A stretch of DNA of 64,000 bases from a virus: positions 36,502 to 100,501 of the IMG/VR virus record IMGVR_UViG_3300042907_001518; one strand, written 5' to 3'. Shown one piece after another: positions 36,985 to 45,130 of the stretch. A model generated the notes under the pieces. That model was not told the DNA's origin. It saw nothing but the letters and a program-made list of their open reading frames with translations, and did not search any database. Position numbers and translations under genes: made by a program. Numbering within the stretch: the first letter of the stretch is position 1; the number at the start of each line of letters is the position of its first letter.

Positions 36985-37074
36985 TCCGAGGGTGGAGATA
37001 ATGATATTTTTGTTGATGGAATTAATATAACAGAAATAGTCAAGGAATTACTACAGGACAGACTATTCGTATGA
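36985..37074 (+). pseudogene. Fragment of the 30,538 gene
   Basis: Start-less frame reading NDIFVDGINITEIVKELLQD then RLFV, matching the C-terminus of the 30,538 product (VVNGININETIRKLLSDRLFV). It ends in TGA overlapping the next ATG just as at 30,693, so a block of the array was duplicated and lost its 5' part. Confidence 0.6.
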
Positions 37075-37277
37075 CTTTCCAACAATTTTTAAACAAAGTA
37101 GATGCTACATATAATGCTCATCCATTTGAGTTAAGATATGGTCAAACAGTTATGAATGTATTGTATGATGCTTGGCCCGATAAATATAAACAAATATCTG
37201 GTGGAGACTACGATTGTTTTTATGATGATGGTACAGTTATATTGACTCTAGAATTCTTAGAAAAGGAATGGATATGA
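37071..37277 (+). CDS. Small protein, paralogue of 36,158
   Basis: 68 residues: TFQQFLNKVDATY, RYGQTVMNVLYDAWPDKY, DYDCFYDDG, LEKEW. Starts at the same overlap that 30,693 uses. Confidence 0.75.
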   Translation: MTFQQFLNKVDATYNAHPFELRYGQTVMNVLYDAWPDKYKQISGGDYDCFYDDGTVILTLEFLEKEWI

Positions 37278-37492
37278 AAGACCGATTTAATCTAGAAGAT
37301 GAAATTAATCATTTGTATAGTTTTTGTGATAATATCAATAATCTTTGTGAAGGAATTTTAGAGCAAGACTTAGACCAAGATGATATTGTAAATGCTCTTA
37401 GCGGATTAAAAGTATTGTTATCAATACAAACGTGCAAATTAAATGATACTATGTCTCAATGTTTCAAACTGGATAAGTATAACTATGAATAA
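37274..37492 (+). CDS. Small helical protein, paralogue of 31,717
   Basis: 72 residues: DRFNLEDEIN, NNLCEGILEQ, IVNALSGLKVLLSI, FKLDKYNYE. ATGA-coupled to its neighbour. Confidence 0.7.
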   Translation: MKDRFNLEDEINHLYSFCDNINNLCEGILEQDLDQDDIVNALSGLKVLLSIQTCKLNDTMSQCFKLDKYNYE

Positions 37493-37700
37493 TAAATTAT
37501 CTAAGAATGTCGCCTCATTTATAGATGTTGTGGGATATTATATCTATATGGAATATAAACCAAAGTATTATAAAGAGTATACTAGAGATAAAAATCTCGC
37601 TAAATTATTTGATTTTGTTGGTAGTTATTATATGGGAGGCAATAATGTACCAGACACAGCAAGATATGTTGTGGAATTAATTAACAATGGAAACCTCTAA
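37485..37700 (+). CDS. Hypothetical protein, 71 aa
   Basis: NNKLSKNVASFIDVVGYYIY and DFVGSYYMGGNNVPDTARYV. Overlaps both neighbours. Not recognised. Confidence 0.65.
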   Translation: MNNKLSKNVASFIDVVGYYIYMEYKPKYYKEYTRDKNLAKLFDFVGSYYMGGNNVPDTARYVVELINNGNL

Positions 37701-37809
37701 ATCAATAGAGGAACTACCTATTTATGGTTTAGAACTTAATGACGGAGTTAACTCTCCGTTCGCTGATTTGTATCTTGATCTTTTTCCAGAACTCTATGAT
37801 GTAGAATAA
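37687..37809 (+). CDS. Small acidic protein, 40 aa
   Basis: ETSKSIEELPIYGLELND, FADLYLDLFPELYD. 14-bp overlap with the upstream gene. Not recognised. Confidence 0.5.
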   Translation: METSKSIEELPIYGLELNDGVNSPFADLYLDLFPELYDVE

Positions 37810-37810
37810 C

Positions 37811-38350
37811 ATGGAATATACTATTATAATAAATGATATTAAGCCAATTGTAATTGATAATCATATGATTGAAGGATATAGTATATCCAAGGATGGAATA
37901 GTTTATTCTCACCATAAACGTATAAAGGCAGATGAAAATGGTCACCGTAATAAATCTATAATAGATTATAATCATCGAAAACAACTAAAAACAAGAATTA
38001 TTAATGGATATTTATCGGTTGAAATAGGTTTCCTTCCGGGTAAATTAGATTATAAATATAGAATGAGAAGTAATAGCGGTAAACAACATAAAACGTGCAG
38101 GATTCATCAACTGGTAATGGATGCTTGGAAACCATTTGCTCAATACTTACCCAAAGGTATTTCAAGATCAGACTATAATAAAACACCAAAGCCTATTCAG
38201 AAACTATTACCAAGATTATTTTTTATTAACCATAAAGATCATGATAAACTTAATAATCATGTTGATAATCTGGAGAGAGTAACACCAAGAGAAAATACTA
38301 GAAAAGCCAAAAAATATTACAATGGTAATTTTGCTAATATCAAAAAATAA
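37811..38350 (+). CDS. HNH homing endonuclease with NUMOD4-like N-terminus
   Basis: 179 residues. GYSISKDGIVYSHHKR (NUMOD4-like start), RIHQLVMDAW, then FINHKDHDKLNNHVDNLERV and TPRENTRKA, the HNH/His-Asn site. Same strand as neighbours and without own promoter, so it relies on the host operon. Confidence 0.9.
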   Translation: MEYTIIINDIKPIVIDNHMIEGYSISKDGIVYSHHKRIKADENGHRNKSIIDYNHRKQLKTRIINGYLSVEIGFLPGKLDYKYRMRSNSGKQHKTCRIHQLVMDAWKPFAQYLPKGISRSDYNKTPKPIQKLLPRLFFINHKDHDKLNNHVDNLERVTPRENTRKAKKYYNGNFANIKK

Positions 38351-38353
38351 ATA

Positions 38354-38977
38354 ATGCTAAAACTAAAAAAAGAACCCTATAATAGTGTTTGGATTAGTGC
38401 AGACTCTCAAAAAGAGTTGGGAGAAACTTTTATTCGCTTTCAAGAATACTACGAAAGTCCTAGTAAAAAATACCGTAATAAGATATTTACTCTTGGAGAC
38501 ATTAAAAATTATTACAGTTTACAATATGGGGCTGATTTATATACCGATCTATGGATAGGATTTAACTTTCCTAGTTCTGTTTTAATTCCTTTTAAACAAG
38601 GATTGTTTGATCCATTGACCTCTACAGAAAAAGAATTACTTGGATCTCTTAAATATAGACACGATAATTTCTATATTATAGGAGCACAAAATAATAGTAC
38701 CCTAAGACATGAACTATCTCATGCTCTGTATGGTTTTAATGCAAAATATAAAGACGAGATAGATAGTCTAATTAAAAAATACCATAAAGATTTTGCTAAA
38801 GTTTCAAAATATATTCTTAAAAAAGGCTATGATAAGAGTGTGTTAAACGATGAACTTCAAGCATATATTACAGACAACGATGATGAGTTTATACGAAATA
38901 ATTTAAATCCTAATAGAATCAACGATATATTTTCTATCTATAAGAGGCACAGAAAACATGATAAAAAACTTGGATGA
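38354..38977 (+). CDS. Zincin-like metallopeptidase
   Basis: 207 residues. STLRHELSHALYGF contains HExxH-type HELSH (zinc ligands and general base); downstream NDELQAYIT offers the third ligand Glu, as in minimal zincins. No export signal, so it acts in the cytoplasm or virion. Substrate unknown. Confidence 0.75.
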   Translation: MLKLKKEPYNSVWISADSQKELGETFIRFQEYYESPSKKYRNKIFTLGDIKNYYSLQYGADLYTDLWIGFNFPSSVLIPFKQGLFDPLTSTEKELLGSLKYRHDNFYIIGAQNNSTLRHELSHALYGFNAKYKDEIDSLIKKYHKDFAKVSKYILKKGYDKSVLNDELQAYITDNDDEFIRNNLNPNRINDIFSIYKRHRKHDKKLG

Positions 38978-39137
38978 ATTGTGTGATGAAGAAAAATCTT
39001 TTTTTGAATGGATGAATAATCAAGACGATATTAATAATCAATTATTTGATCTATTAAAAATAGTATATGTACAAGGATATGCTGCTGGCTTTCAATATAA
39101 ACAAGAACAAAACGCTATGGAACAACTACAAAAATGA
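38958..39137 (+). CDS. Small acidic helical protein, 59 aa
   Basis: NLDELCDEEKSFFEWMNNQDD and QLFDLLKIVYVQGYAAGFQ. Overlaps the peptidase gene by 20 bp and the next gene by 4 bp. Confidence 0.65.
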   Translation: MIKNLDELCDEEKSFFEWMNNQDDINNQLFDLLKIVYVQGYAAGFQYKQEQNAMEQLQK

Positions 39138-39406
39138 AAGAAAAAATACCCTTGAAATATGAGTGTCTAGATGGCTTTTCTGATAAGATAAAGTCTTGTA
39201 CAGATGCTAATCTAGCCAAACTATTAATAGAAATGTATGATCTTATAGTTTATCAGATGAATGAGATTAAAGAACAAAGAATGGAGATTATAGCGTATAA
39301 ACATAAATCAGCATGGAAACATTATGATAAACCTATAGAAAATTATGATCCTAATATAAGACAGTATGTTGACAAGCCGCCAAAATCTGGTAATATGAGT
39401 TGTTAA
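39134..39406 (+). CDS. Hypothetical protein, 90 aa
   Basis: Helical middle (LAKLLIEMYDLIVYQMNEI). ATGA-coupled. The 3' end overlaps the antisense HNH relic by 56 bp. Confidence 0.65.
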   Translation: MKEKIPLKYECLDGFSDKIKSCTDANLAKLLIEMYDLIVYQMNEIKEQRMEIIAYKHKSAWKHYDKPIENYDPNIRQYVDKPPKSGNMSC

Positions 39407-39779
39407 TAAATAATTTTAGAGTGTTTTTTCTTTTCCATTCTCTTTCTTTTTGTCTTATTTTACTTTTATTTTCTTGTCGATATTTTTTCATATATTCGTC
39501 ATGTTCTTTTTTTCTACTTTTTCTATAAGCCTTATATTTTATTAAATTATTTTGATAATATTGTTTTTGTTTTTTTTTAATACTTAATTTATTTTTTTGT
39601 CTGTATATTTTTTGTTTTTTAGAAATAGTTTTTTTATTTTTTTGTCCATATGTTTTTTGATATAAATCTTGACAATTTTTACATTCTGGTCTTTTACCAT
39701 CAGATGTTGCTTTTTTATTTCTAAAATCACATAACAATTTTTTGATTCCACATTTTGAACATATTTTATGCTGAAGCAT
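39351..39779 (-). pseudogene. Truncated HNH-family gene
   Basis: 142 codons. KICSKCGIKKLLCDFRNKK and CKNCQDLY are the zinc knuckles found at the N-terminus of the 32,193 and 43,018 enzymes, followed by the same Lys-rich linker, but the frame ends before any DHI/HNH core. The start has AGGAGG 6 nt upstream. A disabled homing endonuclease, antisense to the operon. Confidence 0.75.
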
Positions 39780-39806
39780 TGACAACCTCCTGCGAGAAAG
39801 TATAAT
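39779..39806 (+). promoter_or_regulatory. Promoter
   Basis: -35 TTGACA overlaps the start and ribosome site of the antisense HNH relic; 16-nt spacer; -10 TATAAT; drives 39,831 onward. Confidence 0.75.
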
Positions 39807-39830
39807 ACTGTAACAGGAGTATGCACCAAA

Positions 39831-40070
39831 ATGTTTGTTTGGAAAGAAATTCGTTCTTGGGCCAAATCTAATGGGTATGAAACTCTAAAAGATAAAGAAG
39901 ATAATCAATATTATTGGGCAAAATTAGACGATCCAGATGCTAGTGGTGTTGCTAAAAGTGTTAGCAAACTTGCTTTTGCTATTTATAATCATATGACAGA
40001 TAATAAATGGTTGGATCATCAACAAAAGTATAAAGAAAATTTAGAAATTAAAAAAGACGAACGTAAGTGA
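39831..40070 (+). CDS. Hypothetical protein, 79 aa
   Basis: VWKEIRSWAKSNGYETLKDK, YYWAKLDDPDASGVAKSVSK, FAIYNHMTDNKW: a recognisable small phage family of unknown role. Overlaps the next GTG start. Confidence 0.7.
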   Translation: MFVWKEIRSWAKSNGYETLKDKEDNQYYWAKLDDPDASGVAKSVSKLAFAIYNHMTDNKWLDHQQKYKENLEIKKDERK

Positions 40071-40225
40071 CTACTAAAAAGAAAAACATAGTTTATACTT
40101 GTGTTGTTGTACCAGTAGCGGTTGCTAATGGTATAGTTGGTGGTATTTCTAGTGTTATTACAGTTTATTTTTTCCAGCCCCTATGGAATCGTACCGTTAA
40201 ATGGTGGAACGATCAATACAAATGA
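40067..40225 (+). CDS. Small membrane protein, 52 aa (GTG start)
   Basis: GTGA overlap upstream. [19 protein letters not shown] then [13 protein letters not shown]: one long transmembrane helix with basic N-terminus. Overlaps ThyX start. Confidence 0.55.
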   Translation: MTTKKKNIVYTCVVVPVAVANGIVGGISSVITVYFFQPLWNRTVKWWNDQYK

Positions 40226-40869
40226 ATGTTAAACTAATAAGTGTTACTCCAGATGCCGAAAAAACTATGGCATATTGTGCTAGAGTGAGTAATCCATCCA
40301 ATCAAGAAAATGACAACTATGCTAAACTATTAAAATACTGCATAGACCATCAGCATTGGAGTATTTTTGAAATGGCTTTTATGACTCTGGAAATCAATAC
40401 AACCAGAGGTCTTGCTGCTCAAATTTTAAGGCATCGTAGTTTTACATTTCAAGAATTTAGTCAGCGTTATGCTGATACTACATTATTGGCTGATGATATT
40501 CCTTTATTTGAATTGCGTCGTCAAGATAATAAAAATAGACAAAACAGCATTGATGATATGTCAGATGAGATACGCACCAAATGGAGAGTAAAAATAAGAG
40601 AACACTTCGCAAAAGCAAAAGCAATATATGATGGAATGATAACTGATGGTATTGCAAAAGAGTGTGCTAGATTTGTTTTGCCACTAGCAACTCCAACTCG
40701 ACTCTATATGAGCGGCAGCGTCAGATCATGGACTCATTACATTAATCTACGTTCTGCTCATGGAACACAAAAAGAGCATATGTTAATTGCTAATGAATGT
40801 AAACAAATTTTTACGCAACAATTTCCTACTATTGGAGAGGCTCTTGGTTGGAAAAATGAAAATATTTAA
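40222..40869 (+). CDS. thyX: Flavin-dependent thymidylate synthase
   Basis: 215 residues. [13 protein letters not shown] (70-82) is the ThyX signature that binds FAD and d[21 protein letters not shown] and HGTQKEH complete the family pattern. Makes dTMP from dUMP using methylene-tetrahydrofolate and NAD(P)H. The ATG at 40222 overlaps the upstream stop. Typical of large-phage nucleotide metabolism. Confidence 0.95.
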   Translation: MNVKLISVTPDAEKTMAYCARVSNPSNQENDNYAKLLKYCIDHQHWSIFEMAFMTLEINTTRGLAAQILRHRSFTFQEFSQRYADTTLLADDIPLFELRRQDNKNRQNSIDDMSDEIRTKWRVKIREHFAKAKAIYDGMITDGIAKECARFVLPLATPTRLYMSGSVRSWTHYINLRSAHGTQKEHMLIANECKQIFTQQFPTIGEALGWKNENI

Positions 40870-41047
40870 TATTACTGGATTAATTTATCACAAAGAAGAT
40901 ACTACAAAACAAACTATTTTTATGAACGAAATAGTTTCAGCACTTTGCGAGTCTGAGGCTAAATTAGTATTTCATAAACAACTTGAAAAGCAATATCAAG
41001 TAGTTAAAGTTTACTCTATTGAAGAAATTCTTAAAGAAGTGGCTTGA
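40856..41047 (+). CDS. Small protein, 63 aa
   Basis: [14 protein letters not shown], helix [18 protein letters not shown], then strand [15 protein letters not shown]. Overlaps ThyX by 14 bp. Not recognised. Confidence 0.65.
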   Translation: MKIFNITGLIYHKEDTTKQTIFMNEIVSALCESEAKLVFHKQLEKQYQVVKVYSIEEILKEVA

Positions 41048-41071
41048 CAATGGCCGATAATCTGATATACT
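41044..41071 (+). promoter_or_regulatory. Promoter
   Basis: -35 TTGACA overlaps the preceding stop; 16-nt spacer with GCCGATA; -10 TATACT. Confidence 0.85.
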
Positions 41072-41088
41072 GTGATCAAGGAGATTCT

Positions 41089-42006
41089 ATGAACAGATAC
41101 GGTCTTTGCTGCATTAGTCTTAAACTTAAAGAGCAGGGTTTTAGTCATCAGACTATGACCTATAAGCGTTTTAGTTCACTACCAAGAGAACAAGCACTAG
41201 AGATTCTTGGTAGTAGAATTCAAAACAATCTCATGGTTACAGATAAGACTATCGAATTCTGTGCTGAAAATAATTATGTTTATCGTGTTAGTAGCGATAT
41301 TTTTCCATTAATTACTTATGATGAAGCGAATGTCAAACTGGAGGACTTGCCTAATTATGACGCTATACAAAATGAGTTTACGAATATTTCACAAACTATT
41401 TCCCGCACTGGCGTCAGGGTTTCTAGTCATCCTAGCGAATTTAATGTATTGGCTTCGATGAATGATAAGGCTGTTGACAAAACTATTATTGAACTAAATT
41501 TCTATAGTTGGTTTTTTGATCGTATTGGATTACCAGCAAATTATGACGCACCAATGAACCTTCATGTACATAATAAAAATGGAACACACTCTGAAATCAT
41601 TGATAGATTTATTCAAAATTTTAATCGTCTTGATCCTAATTGTAGGAGCAGATTGGTTATTGAAAATGATGACAAAGTTAATTGCTGGAGCGTAAGAGAA
41701 CTCATCACTCATTTTCATCCCAAAACAAATATCCCCATCACCTTCGACTATTTGCATCATAAGTGTAATCAGGATATTCTAGAAGAAGAAACTGCTATCA
41801 AGGCTTGTCACGATACTTGGCATGGATATAAACCGCTTTTTCACTACAGCGAAAGTAAACCGGGCAATAATCCGCGTGCTCATGCTGACTACGCAGAAAA
41901 TCCTTTTAATAACTATGGATTAGAATTTGATATTGACTTTGAACTGAAAGCCAAAGACTATGCTATAGAACATCATGTTGAAATTTGTAAAGGAGTAATT
42001 GTATGA
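41089..42006 (+). CDS. UV DNA damage endonuclease (UVDE family)
   Basis: 305 residues. RYGLCCISL start, VRVSSHPSEFNVLAS, MNLHVHNKNG, RLVIENDDKVNCWSV, TFDYLHHKCN: the ordered TIM-barrel metal-site blocks of UVDE. Nicks 5' of UV photoproducts. The ATG at 41089 follows AAGGAGATTCT and the promoter; the frame is open upstream through the promoter, which is not coding. Confidence 0.9.
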   Translation: MNRYGLCCISLKLKEQGFSHQTMTYKRFSSLPREQALEILGSRIQNNLMVTDKTIEFCAENNYVYRVSSDIFPLITYDEANVKLEDLPNYDAIQNEFTNISQTISRTGVRVSSHPSEFNVLASMNDKAVDKTIIELNFYSWFFDRIGLPANYDAPMNLHVHNKNGTHSEIIDRFIQNFNRLDPNCRSRLVIENDDKVNCWSVRELITHFHPKTNIPITFDYLHHKCNQDILEEETAIKACHDTWHGYKPLFHYSESKPGNNPRAHADYAENPFNNYGLEFDIDFELKAKDYAIEHHVEICKGVIV

Positions 42007-42149
42007 GTGCATGGCTAATTGCTTTTACTGGTTGCTGCTACCTATATGTTGCTGCGGAACAAGGATATAAAGGTAATATTGGTATGCTTATTACTTATAT
42101 TGGATATGCTTTTGCTAATGTAGGCTTATATTTACTAGCATCAAAGTGA
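42003..42149 (+). CDS. Small membrane protein, 48 aa
   Basis: Two hydrophobic helices: WLIAFTGCCYLYVAA and MLITYIGYAFANVGLYLLA. ATGA-coupled to the UV endonuclease gene. Confidence 0.6.
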   Translation: MSAWLIAFTGCCYLYVAAEQGYKGNIGMLITYIGYAFANVGLYLLASK

Positions 42150-42156
42150 GGAAAAT

Positions 42157-42354
42157 ATGAAAAAACCTAAGTTAATACCACTATCAGATAATCCAAGATG
42201 CAAAGACGTATCTAAAATTCCACTAACACAATCTAATCAGTTTGATATTCAGATGCAAGATGATACTTATCTAAATCCGAATGACTATAAAACTTTTTGG
42301 CGAACACAGACTTTAGAAAAAAATGATGAAGATAATCAACAAAACAATTCGTAA
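42157..42354 (+). CDS. Small polar protein, 65 aa
   Basis: GAGGAAAAT precedes the ATG. PKLIPLSDNPRCKDV then Asn/Gln/Asp-rich end. Overlaps the next gene by 32 bp. Confidence 0.55.
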   Translation: MKKPKLIPLSDNPRCKDVSKIPLTQSNQFDIQMQDDTYLNPNDYKTFWRTQTLEKNDEDNQQNNS

Positions 42355-42784
42355 AGCATATGCCAACTGGAATCCTAATCCATTAATTCGCTGCTACCAT
42401 TACTGTTCAGCCTTTAATGGAAACAAGATGATTTGTTTCAGCAAAAACAACCCGATTAAAACAAACGCTAAAGCCCATCGTATCGGTGAACAGTTTAATC
42501 TTCCTAAATATATAGAGTACCCATATGCACACGCTGAATCTCATCTTATTTCTAAACTATTGGATAGATATAACGCCATTGATTCTAATTGGAGTATATG
42601 TGTACTCAGAATTAATAGACGAGGATTGATTTTAGGAAGTAAGCCATGTATTAATTGTGAAAAACTCTTAAAAGCAGTGGGTCTAAAGTCTATTTATTAT
42701 AGCACAGATGACGGCAATTTTAGTGACAACTTTGGAAATATTACTCATGCCAGCGAGTTGACAATGCCGATGATGATGGTATAA
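42323..42784 (+). CDS. Cytidine deaminase-fold protein
   Basis: 153 residues. YAHAESHLISKLL gives HAE (His70, Glu72); GSKPCINCEKLL gives PCxxC (Cys109, Cys112): the zinc site of deaminases. LRINRRGLILG is the strand between. Could be a dCMP, nucleoside or nucleic-acid deaminase; the short size and lack of a nucleotide-binding dCMP-deaminase pattern leave the substrate open. Its last codons contain the next promoter. Confidence 0.8.
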   Translation: MMKIINKTIRKAYANWNPNPLIRCYHYCSAFNGNKMICFSKNNPIKTNAKAHRIGEQFNLPKYIEYPYAHAESHLISKLLDRYNAIDSNWSICVLRINRRGLILGSKPCINCEKLLKAVGLKSIYYSTDDGNFSDNFGNITHASELTMPMMMV

Positions 42785-42785
42785 T
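42758..42785 (+). promoter_or_regulatory. Promoter inside deaminase 3' end
   Basis: -35 TTGACA, 16-nt spacer with GCCGATG, -10 TATAAT containing the deaminase stop codon. Confidence 0.8.
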
Positions 42786-42806
42786 CCCAAGACGGGAGAC
42801 ATACTA

Positions 42807-43025
42807 ATGAACTGTATTTACTGTAAAAATTGCGTTGGGATGGATCGTTATCAATTTCTGATAGAGACCAATCGTAAAATTATTTGTAGAGAATGTTCTA
42901 CAGAGAATAAAGCGGTAGGGTTTATGAATTATTCCCATAAAACCGCACCAGACTTGGTTGTTTGTCCCGCCAACGCTAAAGAAAGCCTGCGTATTTTACA
43001 CAGAGCAAATCGTCGTGCTAGATAA
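42807..43025 (+). CDS. Small zinc-ribbon protein, 72 aa
   Basis: CIYCKNC and CRECS knuckles, then a basic end (HRANRRAR). GGGAGACATACTA ribosome site. Ends convergently with the antisense HNH gene (8-bp overlap). Confidence 0.7.
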   Translation: MNCIYCKNCVGMDRYQFLIETNRKIICRECSTENKAVGFMNYSHKTAPDLVVCPANAKESLRILHRANRRAR

Positions 43026-43650
43026 TTTTATCTGATTTTCTTATGTTGTCTTTAGCCCATAGTGGTTGTAGATTTGTAAAGTGAAAACAAAGTTTTTGTT
43101 CAGACTCTAAACTTAAATCAAAACTAGCACATGGTTTAATATGATCTATATGCCACTTGCCATAATTTTTCCAACTCATACCTTTTGTAAACTGTTTTTC
43201 TAAATAAATTTTTAATTCTTCTATAGAACATCCAAGCAAATCTAATGATGTAGAATATTTTGAACTACGTTTAATGGCTTTAGTTATACGTCCCCTAAGT
43301 AATCTGACTAATCTGTAGTTTAAATCCTCATAATATTTTTTATTAGCATACAATCTATTTTTAATTCTTAAACTATCTTTATGTTTTTGTTTATACTTCT
43401 TAGCACGTTCTTTTGATTTTTCATGATTATTATAGTATGATTTTAAACGACTTTTACGAACACTTTCTATATTGTTATTTTTCCATTTATCATGAATTTT
43501 TTTGTCTTGTTTGGGGTTGTTTTGTCTCCATTCTCTATTTATAATAGTATAACAACTACGACAATAAACACACTTGCCGTCTTTTTTAGCCTTATTATTA
43601 CTGAAATCGCTCAGATCTTTTTCGATCTTACATTTAACGCACGTTTTCAT
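43018..43650 (-). CDS. HNH homing endonuclease (antisense insertion)
   Basis: 210 residues, paralogue of 32,193: CVKCKIEKDLSDFSNNKAKKD, CVYCRSC, Lys-rich linker, then KWHIDHIKPCASFDLS and NLQPLWAKDNIRK. ATG at 43650 follows AAGGATTGGT. Opposite to the operon, with back-to-back promoter region at ~43,655-43,690. Confidence 0.9.
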   Translation of the reverse strand: MKTCVKCKIEKDLSDFSNNKAKKDGKCVYCRSCYTIINREWRQNNPKQDKKIHDKWKNNNIESVRKSRLKSYYNNHEKSKERAKKYKQKHKDSLRIKNRLYANKKYYEDLNYRLVRLLRGRITKAIKRSSKYSTSLDLLGCSIEELKIYLEKQFTKGMSWKNYGKWHIDHIKPCASFDLSLESEQKLCFHFTNLQPLWAKDNIRKSDKII

Positions 43651-43658
43651 ACCAATCC

Positions 43659-43686
43659 TTGACTTTACGAGACTATCAGATATAAT
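43659..43686 (+). promoter_or_regulatory. Promoter
   Basis: -35 TTGACT, 16-nt spacer, -10 TATAAT; restarts rightward transcription past the HNH gene. Confidence 0.7.
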
Positions 43687-43734
43687 CAACATACACCGAT
43701 TGGATACAGAAAACCAATATTTTAGGACGCAAAT

Positions 43735-43944
43735 ATGATTAAAACCAAACTATTCGATATTGGTCGCAAAAACTCCGATCAGATTAATGAATGGTTAGAA
43801 CAAAATCCAGATATAGCAATACTATCAACTAATTCATTTTCTAATAAGGCTGGCTGGGGCTATATTATTCTTTATAAGGATATGAAACCACAAAATTCGA
43901 TACTTCCCATGAAAGAAGGAGAAATCCAAAATGAACTGGCTTGA
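43735..43944 (+). CDS. Small protein, 69 aa
   Basis: KTKLFDIGRKNSDQINEWLE, IAILSTNSFSNKAGWGYIIL: resembles the beta-alpha-beta pattern of sporadic phage DUF1737-like proteins. GGACGCAAAT precedes the ATG. Confidence 0.6.
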   Translation: MIKTKLFDIGRKNSDQINEWLEQNPDIAILSTNSFSNKAGWGYIILYKDMKPQNSILPMKEGEIQNELA

Positions 43945-44137
43945 TTTATATACTTTTCTACATGAACGAGCAAATGATATTCAAAATCCGGGGAGTTTTC
44001 CTTGGCAAGAAAAGGTACAAGCCTTTGATTTTGGTACATTAGAATATTATCCAATTGATTTTATTCAAACATTACCCGATCAAAAAATTTCTTTTAATAT
44101 TGATACTTCTGAAATCGGAGAAGATAATGGATCTTGA
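43931..44137 (+). CDS. Small acidic protein, 68 aa
   Basis: NWLDLYTFLHERANDIQN, KVQAFDFGTLEYYPIDFIQ. Overlaps both neighbours. AAGGAGAAATCCAAA ribosome site. Confidence 0.65.
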   Translation: MNWLDLYTFLHERANDIQNPGSFPWQEKVQAFDFGTLEYYPIDFIQTLPDQKISFNIDTSEIGEDNGS

Positions 44138-44357
44138 AATCGAAAGTCTGCTTTTTAAACAAGTAGAAAAATCTAAAAATTTTTTAATGACCAAAATTAT
44201 TAATGTGTTTAATAATAGATATCGTGTTAATGTATACATAGAAATTTATGAGGATAATCTCGTAAAGAAACGTATTCAAAGTAGTTATTTTTGTCACTAT
44301 AATCCCGGTAAATTAGTCATTATTCCAGAGAACGACAAAAAACTGAAACTCCACTAA
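44127..44357 (+). CDS. Hypothetical protein, 76 aa
   Basis: DLEIESLLFKQVEKSKNFLM, NVFNNRYRVNVYIEIYEDN, SSYFCHYNPGKLVII: helix then beta sheet. 11-bp overlap with the previous gene. Not recognised. Confidence 0.65.
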   Translation: MDLEIESLLFKQVEKSKNFLMTKIINVFNNRYRVNVYIEIYEDNLVKKRIQSSYFCHYNPGKLVIIPENDKKLKLH

Positions 44358-44367
44358 AGAATCGGTC

Positions 44368-44395
44368 TTGACAGTGCCGATTAGTGTGATATACT
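44368..44395 (+). promoter_or_regulatory. Promoter
   Basis: -35 TTGACA, 16-nt spacer with GCCGATT, -10 TATACT; ACAGGAGACTAACA leader. Confidence 0.85.
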
Positions 44396-44429
44396 TAGAG
44401 CATCACAACAACAACACAGGAGACTAACA

Positions 44430-44837
44430 ATGCCTAAAGGTAAAAAGACTTGCGATAAGTGTGGCACGATGACAGGCCCAAGGGCTTTTATGTGTTCAAA
44501 ATGCAACACTCCTTTTATTTTCAAATGCCAGAGTAAAGAGAAAAAGAACACGAAAATTATTCGTGACTTTAATTGGTGTGAACTTGTTAAGGGAGATAGA
44601 ATTAGGGTTGCTGGTGGCCCATACTACTTCTCTAAAGGAGAGTTTATCCCTATGGGATATAGGGGACGATTTGTTGTTGAGGGTATTGACCAAAATGGCA
44701 TTAAGGCATGGGGCATAGATAAGCACACGGGATTCTGTCATATCTATATGGGTGGAGACATTCAAAACAAAGAAACCAGCGTATGGAAAATCAAACACAA
44801 GTTGATGAAACTCAAGCAGAAAGAAGTTGTTCAATGA
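44430..44837 (+). CDS. Zinc-ribbon protein with beta domain, 135 aa
   Basis: CDKCGTMTGPRAFMCSKCN is a four-Cys ribbon opening the protein; a later DRIRVAGGPYYFSKGE, GYRGRFVVEGID, GIKAWGI segment is a small beta barrel. Similar proteins occur in large phages. RNA or protein binding is a guess. Confidence 0.7.
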   Translation: MPKGKKTCDKCGTMTGPRAFMCSKCNTPFIFKCQSKEKKNTKIIRDFNWCELVKGDRIRVAGGPYYFSKGEFIPMGYRGRFVVEGIDQNGIKAWGIDKHTGFCHIYMGGDIQNKETSVWKIKHKLMKLKQKEVVQ

Positions 44838-45115
44838 GTTTAAATCAAGAGCAAAGAGATCAATTTAATAGATTGATTGACTATAAAGACGACATATCTC
44901 ATGCTCTATTTCATATTGAAAGAATTTTAAAAACATATTTTCCAGAAGAATTTGAAGTCGCCTATCAGCACTGGATTCCACAAATTACCACAGCACTATA
45001 TGAAGATAGTAGGTGGCTACCTAGAGGCGAAAGAAATATGCAACAGACTATTAGCCATTTAATGGATAAATTTGCTGCTGATTCTGATAGGGGTGTATCT
45101 AAATATATCAAATGA
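44834..45115 (+). CDS. Helical protein, 93 aa
   Basis: DQFNRLIDYKDDISHALFHI, YQHWIPQITTALYED, WLPRGERNMQQTISHL. ATGA-coupled. Small phage helical family; role unknown. Confidence 0.65.
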   Translation: MSLNQEQRDQFNRLIDYKDDISHALFHIERILKTYFPEEFEVAYQHWIPQITTALYEDSRWLPRGERNMQQTISHLMDKFAADSDRGVSKYIK

Positions 45116-45130
45116 TCTTGGAGTATAAAA

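Noticed and set aside
38354-38977. HELSH protein as a toxin or SprT-like DNA-protein crosslink protease
   Set aside because: Only the HExxH core is evident; no zinc ribbon or DNA-binding segment typical of SprT, so only the fold-level call is given.
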